A stretch of 64,000 bases of DNA. It comes from Sagittula sp048553715. Lineage in GTDB: Bacteria > Pseudomonadota > Alphaproteobacteria > Rhodobacterales > Rhodobacteraceae. This document shows, piece by piece, positions 8,905 through 16,600 of the stretch. Every line of letters begins with the position of its first letter. The first letter of the stretch is position 1. Location: assembly GCF_048553715.1 (NCBI RefSeq), contig NZ_JBLZNC010000003.1:124001-188000 (forward strand). Reading direction: 5' to 3'. The notes beneath the pieces are model-generated. The model was not told the origin of the DNA and did no database searches. It saw nothing but the letters and a program-made list of their open reading frames with translations. Position numbers and translations under genes: made by a program.

Positions 8905-10617
8905 TCAGCTGCGTGTGCCCGCGAAGCGTTCCTGCCATTCTTCCCGTTCCGCATCGGTGATCTTGCGGAAGGTCACATCCGGCACGGTAAAGGCGTGGCC
9001 TTCGGGCATGACCTGCAAGGCAGCGGCCACATCACTGGGCCAGTTGTCATCGTCCGACCCCATGCAGCGGCGCAGATCAGCGCAAGCATCGGGGATGAAC
9101 GGGGCAGAAATCACCGCATAAAGGCGGATCATATTCAGGGCGAGGCGGATCTGCATCGCCGCCTGTTCGGGGTCCGTCTTGAACGTCGACCAAGGCGCGA
9201 CCTCTTGCAGGTATTCGTTGCCCAGCACCCATGCAGCGCGCAAGGAGGCTGCGGCTTTGCGGATTTCGATGGCCTCCATATGGCCTTCGTATTCGCGGAT
9301 CTTGGCGGTCAGATCGGCGATCAACTGTTCCTCGCGCGCACCGGGGGTGCCGCCTGCGGGCACAGCCTCGGAGAACTTGGAGCGACAGAATTTCGTCACA
9401 CGGCTGGCAAAGTTGCCCAGCACATCCGCCAGATCCTTGTTCACGCCCTGCTGGAAATGCTCCCACGTGAACTCGGAATCCGAGGTCTCGGGGACATTGG
9501 ATAGCAGCCACCAGCGCCAGTAGTCGGCGGGCAGGATTTCCAACGCCTGATCCATGAAGACGCCACGGCCACGAGAGGTGGAGAACTGCCCGCCGTCATA
9601 ATTCAGGTAGTTGAAGGATTTGATGTAATCCACCAGCTTCCACGGCTCGCCGCTGCCAAGGATCGTCACCGGGAAGGACAGGGTGTGGAAGGGGACGTTG
9701 TCCTTGCCCATGAACTGGGTGTAGCGCACGTCATCCGCGCCCTTGTCGGTGCGCCACCAGCGTTCCCAATCGGTGCCCTTGCCCGCGTCGACCCATTCCT
9801 GACCGCAGGCGATGTATTCGATCGGGGCATCGAACCAGACGTAGAACACCTTGCCTTCCATGCCGGGCCAAGGTGCGTCGCCTTTCATTACAGGAACGCC
9901 CCAATCCAGATCACGGGTGATGCCACGATCCTGCAGCCCGTCGCCGTCGTTGAGCCATTTCTTGGCAATCGAGGTGGTCAGCACCGGCCACCCTTCGCGG
10001 GTGTCGATCCATTCTTCCAGCCGGTCTTTCATCTGCGACTGGGCAAGATACAGATGCTTGGTCTCGCGCATCTCCAGCTCGGTCGAGCCGGAAATCGTCG
10101 AATGCGGGTTGATCAGGTCAACCGGGTCCAGCTGCTTTGTGCAGTTGTCGCATTGGTCGCCGCGGGCACTGTCGAAGCCGCAGTTGGGGCAGGTGCCCTC
10201 GATATAACGATCCGGCAGGAAACGCCCGTCCGCGTGGGAATACATCTGTGTTTCAGACACTTCGCGGATCAGCCCCTGTTCGTCGAGCACCTTTGCAAAA
10301 TGTTGGGTCAAGGTTTTGTTCGCCTCGGACGACGACCGCCCGAAGTGGTCAAACGACAGGCGGAACCCTTCGGCGATGCGCGCCTGGACCTCGTGCATCT
10401 CGGCGCAGTACTCCGCGACCGGCTTGCCCGCTTTGGCCGCAGCCAGCTCGGCCGGTGTGCCGTGTTCGTCCGTGGCACAAAGGTACAGAACCTCGTGGCC
10501 ACGGGCACGCAGGTATCGGGCATACAGATCCGCAGGCAGCTGGCTGCCCACGAGGTTGCCCAGATGCTTGATGCCGTTGATGTAGGGAATTGCAGAGGTG
10601 ATGAGGTGGCGGGCCAT
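8905..10617 (-). CDS. metG: methionyl-tRNA synthetase
   Basis: This 570-residue class I synthetase charges tRNA-Met. The ATP-binding HIGH element is HLGN at residues 18-21, in ITSAIPYINGIKHLGNLVGS. A zinc knuckle is formed by Cys143, Cys146, Cys156 and Cys159. The KMSKS element is FSTSRG at 345-350, the variant used by this branch of MetRS. There is no C-terminal EMAP/Trbp111 dimerisation domain, which fits the length. The ATG at 10617 was chosen because it gives the conserved MARHLITSAIPY start. The more than 400 bases of open upstream frame are antisense to the RAYT gene and have no MetRS similarity. Confidence 0.96.
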   Translation of the reverse strand: MARHLITSAIPYINGIKHLGNLVGSQLPADLYARYLRARGHEVLYLCATDEHGTPAELAAAKAGKPVAEYCAEMHEVQARIAEGFRLSFDHFGRSSSEANKTLTQHFAKVLDEQGLIREVSETQMYSHADGRFLPDRYIEGTCPNCGFDSARGDQCDNCTKQLDPVDLINPHSTISGSTELEMRETKHLYLAQSQMKDRLEEWIDTREGWPVLTTSIAKKWLNDGDGLQDRGITRDLDWGVPVMKGDAPWPGMEGKVFYVWFDAPIEYIACGQEWVDAGKGTDWERWWRTDKGADDVRYTQFMGKDNVPFHTLSFPVTILGSGEPWKLVDYIKSFNYLNYDGGQFSTSRGRGVFMDQALEILPADYWRWWLLSNVPETSDSEFTWEHFQQGVNKDLADVLGNFASRVTKFCRSKFSEAVPAGGTPGAREEQLIADLTAKIREYEGHMEAIEIRKAAASLRAAWVLGNEYLQEVAPWSTFKTDPEQAAMQIRLALNMIRLYAVISAPFIPDACADLRRCMGSDDDNWPSDVAAALQVMPEGHAFTVPDVTFRKITDAEREEWQERFAGTRS

Positions 10618-10779
10618 TCGGACATCCTTTTCAGGTTTGCGCGAGGGAATACCCGAGAGCCACGCCCGTTGCCAGTGGGTAGCGCGGATTTCGTGGACCG
10701 GCGGTGTCGGGACGTTGATTAGGCCCCTGTTTACCATGACCGCGCATCTTGAGTCCGGCGAATGAGACGGGAACAGGGG

Positions 10780-11328
10780 ATGCCGCGATATCGTAGACGC
10801 TATATTGCAGGCGGGCTGGTGTATTTCGAGGTCTGTCTGGCGCGGCGGGGGGATGACCTTTTGGTGCGCGAGATCGATACCTTGCGGTGGGCCGTGGGCC
10901 GCACGCTGCGGGACAGACCGGTACAGGTGGTGGCCTGGGTGGTGCTTCCGGATCGGATGCATGCCATCTGGCGGCTGCCGGACGGGGATTGCGCCTATGG
11001 GCTGCGCTGGGGGGCGATAAAGGCGCGTTTCACCCGGTCCCTGCGCGCGACCGCGTCGGGGCACAGCCCCGACCTACGCCATGATGCGTCTGGGGCCGAG
11101 GGGCGGGTCTGGCAAAACCGGTTCTGGGAACATCATATCAGAGGTCCCGACGATCTCGCCCACCATATGCACCTTTGCCGCGTGGCTCCTGTGCGTGCAG
11201 GGCTTGTCCGGCAGGCCGAGGACTGGCCGTTCAGCAGCTTTGCCGGGCATCGACAGGGGTGCCATCTTGCTTCGTCGCAGGCAGGCGACGGGGGAGATAG
11301 CGATAGGGGGCTCCCGGTTGCGCGGTGA
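10780..11328 (+). CDS. RAYT-like REP-associated transposase relative lacking catalytic residues
   Basis: This 182-residue protein aligns along its length with RAYT (REP-associated tyrosine transposase) proteins such as E. coli YafM. Shared blocks are the YRRRYIAGG start, WVVLP at 53-57, the WRLP-D-GD block at 64-70, VWQNRFWEHHIR at 110-121 and DWPFSSF near the end. The HUH metal motif, normally His-x-His, reads Arg59-Met60-His61. The catalytic helix, normally DYIYINPVKHG, reads HLCRVAPVRAG, so both tyrosines are gone (Leu132, Arg134). The frame is nevertheless intact. A GTAG-headed REP palindrome lies within the gene and another sits just 3' of it. The 3' end overlaps the convergent imuA tail by 98 bases. 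An ATG at 10762 would add six residues; 10780 matches family N-termini. Transposase activity is not expected. Confidence 0.85.
   Translation: MPRYRRRYIAGGLVYFEVCLARRGDDLLVREIDTLRWAVGRTLRDRPVQVVAWVVLPDRMHAIWRLPDGDCAYGLRWGAIKARFTRSLRATASGHSPDLRHDASGAEGRVWQNRFWEHHIRGPDDLAHHMHLCRVAPVRAGLVRQAEDWPFSSFAGHRQGCHLASSQAGDGGDSDRGLPVAR
11055..11077 (-). repeat. REP-like palindrome inside the RAYT gene
   Basis: On the minus strand this 23-base element begins with GTAG, followed by an 8-bp stem (GTCGGGGC / GCCCCGAC) around a TGT loop. It differs from the copy at 11335 only at positions 6 and 22, which are paired in the stem (G-C there, T-A here). It encodes residues 92-99 of the RAYT-like protein, within a loop that is longer than in YafM. 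Confidence 0.8.
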
Positions 11329-11983
11329 CATTTCGTAGGGCGGGGCTGTGCCCCGCCTGAACGGGCAGAGGCCCCGCGCCAAAGGGCCAGTCGCGCAAAG
11401 CATGACCGGTCCACAACCAGACCTTGGGGGGCAGCATGCGGGCGCGCAGCCGTTCCAGACGCCACCCCGTAGCCTCCGACATATGCGCGGGATCACAGGA
11501 CCAGCGTGTCTCGATCCCCGGCGCGCCCCCCCGATCCGGCGTCAGGATCAACCCCAAAGGCGCGGCCCCTTCGACCCGTGCGCCCGCTTCCGCCGCCAGA
11601 TGCAGACGCCGCACAGGGGTCATGCCGGGCGGGCTGTCCATCTCGGCCACAACCACAGGCGCTGCCCCGTCTTTCAGCGCTTCCTCCATCGCCCAAAGCA
11701 CATCCTGCGCCCGCACAGGGCGCACAAACAGCAACTGTCCCGCCGCGACAATGGGCTGCACACCGGTCGCAGTCAGGCGCGTGCTCACATGCTCGGGGAG
11801 GATCCAGATCACGGGCGCAGGCCTGTGCCCCAGCACCCGCGCCGCCAATTGCAAAGCCAGCGTGCGCCGCGCGCCGCCACACAGCTCATGCACCCGCGCC
11901 AGCGCAAAGCTCACGCCCTCGGCCAGGGCCACAGCGGGCCTGGACTGATGGGATTTACGAGAAAGCAAAGCATCCGGTGTCAT
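11231..11983 (-). CDS. imuA: ImuA-like SOS mutagenesis protein, 3' end altered by REP/RAYT sequence
   Basis: This 250-residue, RecA-fold-like protein resembles ImuA of the alphaproteobacterial ImuA-ImuB-DnaE2 mutasome. ARVHELCGG near 29-37, VIWILPEHVSTRL, VLWAMEEALKDGAAPVVVAE and TPVRRLHLAAEAGARVEGAAPLGLILTP are typical blocks. The ATG at 11983 follows a LexA-type site at 12000-12014, which fits DNA-damage induction. ImuB and DnaE2, which normally follow, are absent: the next downstream sequence is the convergent RAYT-like gene. From about residue 209 the protein is encoded by a REP palindrome and by the complement of the RAYT 3' end, so the last roughly 42 residues are probably not original. 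The conserved core appears complete. Function without ImuB is uncertain. Confidence 0.7.
   Translation of the reverse strand: MTPDALLSRKSHQSRPAVALAEGVSFALARVHELCGGARRTLALQLAARVLGHRPAPVIWILPEHVSTRLTATGVQPIVAAGQLLFVRPVRAQDVLWAMEEALKDGAAPVVVAEMDSPPGMTPVRRLHLAAEAGARVEGAAPLGLILTPDRGGAPGIETRWSCDPAHMSEATGWRLERLRARMLPPKVWLWTGHALRDWPFGAGPLPVQAGHSPALRNVTAQPGAPYRYLPRRLPATKQDGTPVDARQSC
11335..11357 (+). repeat. REP-like palindrome 3' of the RAYT gene
   Basis: This 23-base element starts with GTAG, the head tetranucleotide described for RAYT-associated REPs, and continues as an 8-bp stem (GGCGGGGC / GCCCCGCC) around a TGT loop. It begins six bases after the RAYT stop codon. On the other strand it lies inside the imuA reading frame, where it encodes about residues 209-217. 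Confidence 0.8.
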
Positions 11984-11999
11984 GCGAATCCCATAACAT

Positions 12000-12014
12000 G
12001 TTCGCATTATGTTC
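12000..12014 (-). promoter_or_regulatory. LexA (SOS) box, GTTC-N7-GTTC
   Basis: GTTCGCATTATGTTC is an exact match to the direct-repeat SOS operator of alphaproteobacteria (GTTC-N7-GTTC, equivalently GAAC-N7-GAAC). It ends 17 bases upstream of the imuA start codon, where LexA would block transcription. It is 105 bases from the divergent aldo/keto reductase start, so control of that gene too is possible but unsupported. Confidence 0.85.
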
Positions 12015-12118
12015 TCAATGTGTGCGTGGGACCCCCATGCCAATAGCACCCCTTTGCTTGCGCTTTCCCGGACTTCTGGCCAGTATGCGCCGAACGCATG
12101 AACAGCAGGACATCCGCG

Positions 12119-13165
12119 ATGAAAATGAACCCGCTGGGCCGCACCGGCCTGATGGTCTCTGAACTGTGCCTTGGGACGATGACCTACGGCAATCAAACCC
12201 CGCCCGAAGACGCCTTTGCCCAGATCGAACGCAGCTATGATGCCGGTATCAACTTCATGGATACCGCAGAGATGTACCCGGTGAACCCGGTGGCCAAGGA
12301 AACCATGGGCAACACCGAAATCATCATCGGCGACTGGTTTGAAAAGACCGGCCGCCGCTCGGACTGGATCTTGGCCACGAAACACTCCGGCGAAGGCAGC
12401 TTTGCCCGCGACGGCGCACCGATCTCCTCGAAAACGATCCGCACCACGATCGAGCAAAACCTCAAGCGCCTCAAAACCGACTACATCGACCTCTACCAGT
12501 TCCACTGGCCCAATCGCGGCAGCTTTATGTTCCGCAAGAACTGGACCTACACCCCCGCCGCATCAGGCTGGACCTACGATCAGGTCAAAGCGGATATCGA
12601 AGACTGCCTCGGCGCGCTTCAGGCCGAGGTCGAACGTGGCACCATTCGCCACTTCGGCCTCTCCAATGACAGCGCATGGGGCACAAAGATGTGGCTCGAC
12701 GCGGCGGAACGTGTCGGCGGTCCGCGTGTCGCGTCCATGCAAAACGAATATTCCCTGCTGTGCCGCATGGCGGACACGGATCTGGCCGAAATGATGGTCT
12801 ACGAAGACGTAAGCCTGCTGCCTTACTCCCCACTCGGGGCGGGGCTGCTGACCGGAAAATACCAAAACGGCGCCGTCCCCGAAGGTTCGCGCATGTCGCT
12901 GAACGGCAACCTCGGTGGCCGCAAATCCGACAGGGTTTTCCCGGCGGTCGACGCCTACGCCAAAATCGCGGCAGACGCAGGGCTTGATCTCGCACAGATG
13001 GCACTGGCGTGGTCGGCCCGCAGACCTTTTGTGGCCTCGACCATCTTTGGCGCAACCACCACTGCACAGCTCGAACAGCTTCTGCCTGCCGCAGACATCA
13101 CCCTGTCCGACGATGTGCTGGCCGCGATCGATGCCGCGCACAAAGACCACCCGATGCCCTACTGA
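12119..13165 (+). CDS. NADP-dependent aldo/keto reductase, Tas-like
   Basis: This 348-residue (alpha/beta)8-barrel oxidoreductase has the complete catalytic tetrad: Asp48 and Tyr53 in NFMDTAEMYP, Lys88 in ILATKHSG, and His129 in LYQFHWPNRG. Length, the YPVNP and WPNRGS segments, and the C-terminal ASTIFGATTTAQLEQ (cofactor phosphate binding) match the E. coli Tas group. The ATG at 12119 has AGGA about 9 bases upstream; an ATG six bases later is an alternative. It is divergent from imuA and converges with pdeM across a dispersed box and hairpin. The natural substrate is unknown. Confidence 0.9.
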   Translation: MKMNPLGRTGLMVSELCLGTMTYGNQTPPEDAFAQIERSYDAGINFMDTAEMYPVNPVAKETMGNTEIIIGDWFEKTGRRSDWILATKHSGEGSFARDGAPISSKTIRTTIEQNLKRLKTDYIDLYQFHWPNRGSFMFRKNWTYTPAASGWTYDQVKADIEDCLGALQAEVERGTIRHFGLSNDSAWGTKMWLDAAERVGGPRVASMQNEYSLLCRMADTDLAEMMVYEDVSLLPYSPLGAGLLTGKYQNGAVPEGSRMSLNGNLGGRKSDRVFPAVDAYAKIAADAGLDLAQMALAWSARRPFVASTIFGATTTAQLEQLLPAADITLSDDVLAAIDAAHKDHPMPY

Positions 13166-13214
13166 ACGGTGCTGCGCCCGTCTCATGTCACGACGGGCGC
13201 AGCCCACGGCCTTG

Positions 13215-13266
13215 TTTTTTCTTGGTCAAAATACCTCACGGGGGTGTGGGGGTGTGAAACCCCCAC
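13215..13266 (+). repeat. dispersed intergenic box with hairpin, copy 1
   Basis: TTTTTTCTTGG followed by TCAAAATACCTC (13215-13237) is one of six related boxes in the window. It is followed by a perfect 8-bp hairpin, GTGGGGGT / ACCCCCAC, at 13246-13266. The unit fills the gap between the convergent aldo/keto reductase and pdeM genes and may terminate both. Confidence 0.7.
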
Positions 13267-13273
13267 GGACCGC

Positions 13274-13939
13274 TCAGCTCCGGCGCATGGGAACGGCCAT
13301 GGGGCGCGGGCCGGTCAGGATCGCACAGGCGTCAGGCGACAACAGACGACACAGCGCCGCGTCATGACTGAACAGTCCGCCGGTATACGCCCCATAAGCG
13401 GGCAAGATCAGCCTGTTCCGGTCATACAGGAAACAGGGCCGCGTCACCGACATCCCCTTCAGCGGCAATCGCAGTTTGGGGTGGTAGTGACCGGACACCT
13501 CGCCCTGCGGATGATCGGCGGCGATATGACGAAACACCAATGGCGCCAGCGCCAGCTCTGCCAGATGCGCGCCCTTCAGGTCCAGCGGCCCCGGATCGTG
13601 GTTTCCCGTGATCCACGTCCAGCGCCGCCCGGCCTGCAAGCGTTGCAGCCAAAGCAGATCCTGCTCGGGCAGGCAGCGGTCCAGACCGACCGCGTCGAAA
13701 CTGTCCCCCAGACACAGCACTTGTGCCGCGCCCGTGGCCTCCAGATCTTGGTCCAGACGCTCCAGCGTGGCGCGGACCTCATAGGGCGGCAGCTGCGCGC
13801 CACCAACGGCTGACAGCCGGGCCGATTTGCCAAGATGCAGGTCCGACACCACCAGCAAACGCATATCCGGCCAGTATAACCCGCCCGAGGGCAACGCCCG
13901 CAGCGCAGCACCGGCAAAAGTGAAATCATGCGTGTTCAT
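13274..13939 (-). CDS. pdeM: ligase-associated DNA damage response endonuclease PdeM
   Basis: This 221-residue calcineurin-like metallophosphoesterase has all the metal-site motifs: SDLHLG (Asp33, His35), CLGDSFD (Asp79), TGNHDPG (Asn-His 113-114) and GEVSGHYHP near 145-153. It matches the PdeM family, which is normally encoded with a ligase-associated DEXH helicase, an ATP-dependent DNA ligase and a beta-CASP-like exonuclease. The helicase is directly upstream here (63 bases), so the pair is retained and probably co-transcribed. The ligase and exonuclease are not in the window on the upstream side. The ATG at 13939 precedes the conserved NTHDFTFAGAAL start. Confidence 0.88.
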   Translation of the reverse strand: MNTHDFTFAGAALRALPSGGLYWPDMRLLVVSDLHLGKSARLSAVGGAQLPPYEVRATLERLDQDLEATGAAQVLCLGDSFDAVGLDRCLPEQDLLWLQRLQAGRRWTWITGNHDPGPLDLKGAHLAELALAPLVFRHIAADHPQGEVSGHYHPKLRLPLKGMSVTRPCFLYDRNRLILPAYGAYTGGLFSHDAALCRLLSPDACAILTGPRPMAVPMRRS

Positions 13940-14002
13940 GGTTTGTCTTTGCCACCCGAGCACCCGACCCGCAAGGGTGCTGCGCCGGTAAGCCACCCGC
14001 CA

Positions 14003-16426
14003 TCACTTGGCCGTCGCAACAACCTGCGCCAATCCGCTTTCATCGAGCAGACGGGTGACCTCTTCCTCCAGCAGCCTCTCCTCGGCGCTGCCGCGCACCG
14101 GCACCCGGCCGGGTTCTAAAAACAGCGGAGCGGCCAGCGGGGTCACGCGGTCCAGCCGCACATGGTCGATCCGATCCCCCACCCGTTCGCACATCTCGCG
14201 GATACGGGCAAAATCGACCAGACCGCGCATGGCTTCCTCGCGGGTGATCTGCATCAGCAGATGATCAGGGTCGTATTTCAGCAATGTGTCATACAGAATG
14301 TCCGATGACATGGTCGCCTGCCGCCCGGTTTTGCGCTGCCCGCCGACCTGCCGTTCGATCAGCCCTGCAATGGTGGCCGACGCCCGAAAGGTCCGTTTCA
14401 TCACCGCATTGCCCGCCAGCCAGCCGTCCAACCCGTCCTCCAACGCATGGACATCAAACAGCGGACGTGGATCGACGACCGCATCCAGCCCCCAGATCAG
14501 AACCGCATAATCTGTCGCCACAAACCCCATCGGTGCCAGCCCCATCTCCTCCATCCGCTTGGTCAGCAACAGCCCCAGCGTCTGCATGGCGTTGCGCCCG
14601 GCAAAGCCATAGACCACCATCTGCTCGCGGCCCTCATGCGGAAAGCTCTCGATCAGCAACCGCCCCGGCTGTGGCAAGTGCGAGCGTGTGCGCTGCAACG
14701 CCAGCCAATCTGCGGTGTGCTGCGGCAGTTGCGGCCAGTCCTCCTGCTGGAACATCCGCAAGATCCGGTCCGACAGCTGTGTGGAGGTCGCGAATTTGGT
14801 GCCCATAAACGTCGCGATTTTGGGCTTTTTCTGCGCATCGCGGCTGACCTCCACCACCAACTCGCGCAGCCCCTCATAGCGCACGATCTGCCCGCCAATC
14901 AAAAAGGTATCCCCGCGCGTCAGCTGCGCTGCAAAGCCTTCCTCGATCTCACCCAAAGGCGCCCCGCCGCGTCCACGCCAGCGCACTTTCAGCGTATCCG
15001 TGTCCTGAATCGTCCCGATATTCTGCCGGATGCGGACAGCGGATCGCGGATCGCGCAGCTGCCACAGCCCGTCTGGGCGCTGTAACAAGCGCTGCCACTG
15101 GTCATAGGCCCGCAAGGCATAGCCGCCGGTGGCACAAAACTGCAGGCAGTCGTCGAATTCCGCCCGCTGCAACCCGCGATATGGCCCTGCCGCCGACATC
15201 TCTGCATAGAGATCATCGGCCTCAAACGGCCCCGAGGCCGCCGCAATCAGAATATGCTGGCACAGCACATCACGCGGGCCGGGCCCGCGCGGCGCGCCAT
15301 CCAGATCATGCGCTTTCACCGCCTCCAATGCCGCGACACATTCCACGATCTCGAACCTGTTGGCCGGAACCAGCAAGGCTTTGGAGGGGGCATTGTAGCG
15401 ATGGTTCGCCCGCCCGATGCGCTGCACCAATCGTTTCACGTTCTTGGGCGCGCCCACCTGAATGACCAGATCCACATCGCCCCAGTCAATCCCCAGATCA
15501 AGCGATCCCGTACAGACAATCGCCCGCAGATCGCCAGAAACCATAGCAGCCTCGACCTTTTCACGTTGGCCGCGATCCAACGACCCGTGATGGATACCGA
15601 TCGGCAGCGCCTCTTCATTAGCGAGCCACAGATTGTGGAAAAAGATCTCTGCCTGCGCGCGGGTGTTGTGAAAGATCAAAGTGGTCTTGTGCCGCTTGAC
15701 CTGTTCCAGCACCGCCGGAATGGCATAAGCTGCCCCGCCCCCGGACCAAGGCGGAGCAGCTTCCGTTTTCAGCATCGCAATGTCGGGATCGGGGCCGGGG
15801 TCTGCATGCAGGATCTCGGTCTGCGCGGATCCAAATGACATCAACTGCGCAATGGCCTCCGGATCCTCGACCGTGGCCGACAGCCCCACGCGCCGCAACC
15901 CCGGCGCCATGGAGTGCAGCCGCGCCAAGGCCAGCATGAGCTGATCGCCCCGCTTTGACTCCGCCAGCGCATGGATCTCGTCGATCACCACCCGCTCCAC
16001 ACCGGCAAATGTGCGCGCCGCATCCTCGTAAGAGGTCAAAAGCGCCAGCGATTCCGGCGTTGTCAGCAAAATGTTCGGCGGATCGGCGCGCTGCCGCCGC
16101 TTGCGCGAGGATGGCGTATCCCCTGTTCGATCCTCCACCCGGATCGGCAAACCCGCCTCTTCGATGGGAATCAAAAGATTGCGCCGGATATCGGCGGCCA
16201 AGGCCTTCAGCGGCGATATATACAATGTATGCAGACCCGCACGCGGGGCCTCGGTCAGCTCAGCCAGCGTCGGCAAAAAACCGGCCAGCGTCTTGCCGCC
16301 GCCCGTGGGCGCGATCAGCAAAAGCTGCGCTGCGTCACCACGTTCCAGCATCTCACGCTGGTGCGGATGCAGCGACCAGCCGCGCCGGTCAAACCAATCG
16401 CGCAAAGGGGGGGGCAATTCTGTCAT
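14003..16426 (-). CDS. ligase-associated DNA damage response DEXH-box helicase (Lhr-like)
   Basis: This 807-residue superfamily 2 helicase is of the Lhr-core type. Walker A APTGGGKT is at 39-46 and the DEIH box at 149-152. SATVEDPEA is motif III, and QRIGRANHRYN is motif VI. A winged-helix and C-terminal Lhr domain follow (PRSAVRIRQNIGTIQD and IGGQIVRYEGLRE). Lhr-core proteins are 3'-5' translocases acting on DNA or DNA:RNA hybrids; this version is associated with an ATP-dependent ligase repair module. It precedes pdeM on the same strand. No SOS box is seen upstream. Downstream of the BMP operon, it starts its own transcript after a repeat box at 16488. Confidence 0.92.
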   Translation of the reverse strand: MTELPPPLRDWFDRRGWSLHPHQREMLERGDAAQLLLIAPTGGGKTLAGFLPTLAELTEAPRAGLHTLYISPLKALAADIRRNLLIPIEEAGLPIRVEDRTGDTPSSRKRRQRADPPNILLTTPESLALLTSYEDAARTFAGVERVVIDEIHALAESKRGDQLMLALARLHSMAPGLRRVGLSATVEDPEAIAQLMSFGSAQTEILHADPGPDPDIAMLKTEAAPPWSGGGAAYAIPAVLEQVKRHKTTLIFHNTRAQAEIFFHNLWLANEEALPIGIHHGSLDRGQREKVEAAMVSGDLRAIVCTGSLDLGIDWGDVDLVIQVGAPKNVKRLVQRIGRANHRYNAPSKALLVPANRFEIVECVAALEAVKAHDLDGAPRGPGPRDVLCQHILIAAASGPFEADDLYAEMSAAGPYRGLQRAEFDDCLQFCATGGYALRAYDQWQRLLQRPDGLWQLRDPRSAVRIRQNIGTIQDTDTLKVRWRGRGGAPLGEIEEGFAAQLTRGDTFLIGGQIVRYEGLRELVVEVSRDAQKKPKIATFMGTKFATSTQLSDRILRMFQQEDWPQLPQHTADWLALQRTRSHLPQPGRLLIESFPHEGREQMVVYGFAGRNAMQTLGLLLTKRMEEMGLAPMGFVATDYAVLIWGLDAVVDPRPLFDVHALEDGLDGWLAGNAVMKRTFRASATIAGLIERQVGGQRKTGRQATMSSDILYDTLLKYDPDHLLMQITREEAMRGLVDFARIREMCERVGDRIDHVRLDRVTPLAAPLFLEPGRVPVRGSAEERLLEEEVTRLLDESGLAQVVATAK

Positions 16427-16487
16427 TGGCCATAGATAGGCGCATCAAACAAGAAAACGACCCCGGCTGCTGTCACACCACATGGGT

Positions 16488-16510
16488 GCTTTTCCTTGGT
16501 CCAAATACCT
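16488..16510 (+). repeat. dispersed intergenic box, copy 2
   Basis: GCTTTTCCTTGG followed by TCCAAATACCT belongs to the same box family as those near 13215, 39726, 41749, 44591 and 50666. It lies between the helicase start and the BMP-gene terminator, antisense to both genes. Confidence 0.65.
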
Positions 16511-16546
16511 ATGCGCTCACGTCTCCTCAAACGGGACGCCAGATAC

Positions 16547-16577
16547 GAAAAGACCCCCGCGCCGCAGCGCGAGGGTC
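16547..16577 (-). terminator. intrinsic terminator of the purine transporter operon
   Basis: On the minus strand, 24 bases after the BMP stop, an 11-bp stem (GACCCTCGCGC / GCGCGGGGGTC, one G-U pair) closes a TGCG loop and is followed by TTTTC. This is a convincing intrinsic terminator for the xdh-BMP run. Confidence 0.85.
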
Positions 16578-16600
16578 CCTGTTCATAACCGAAAAAGGTC

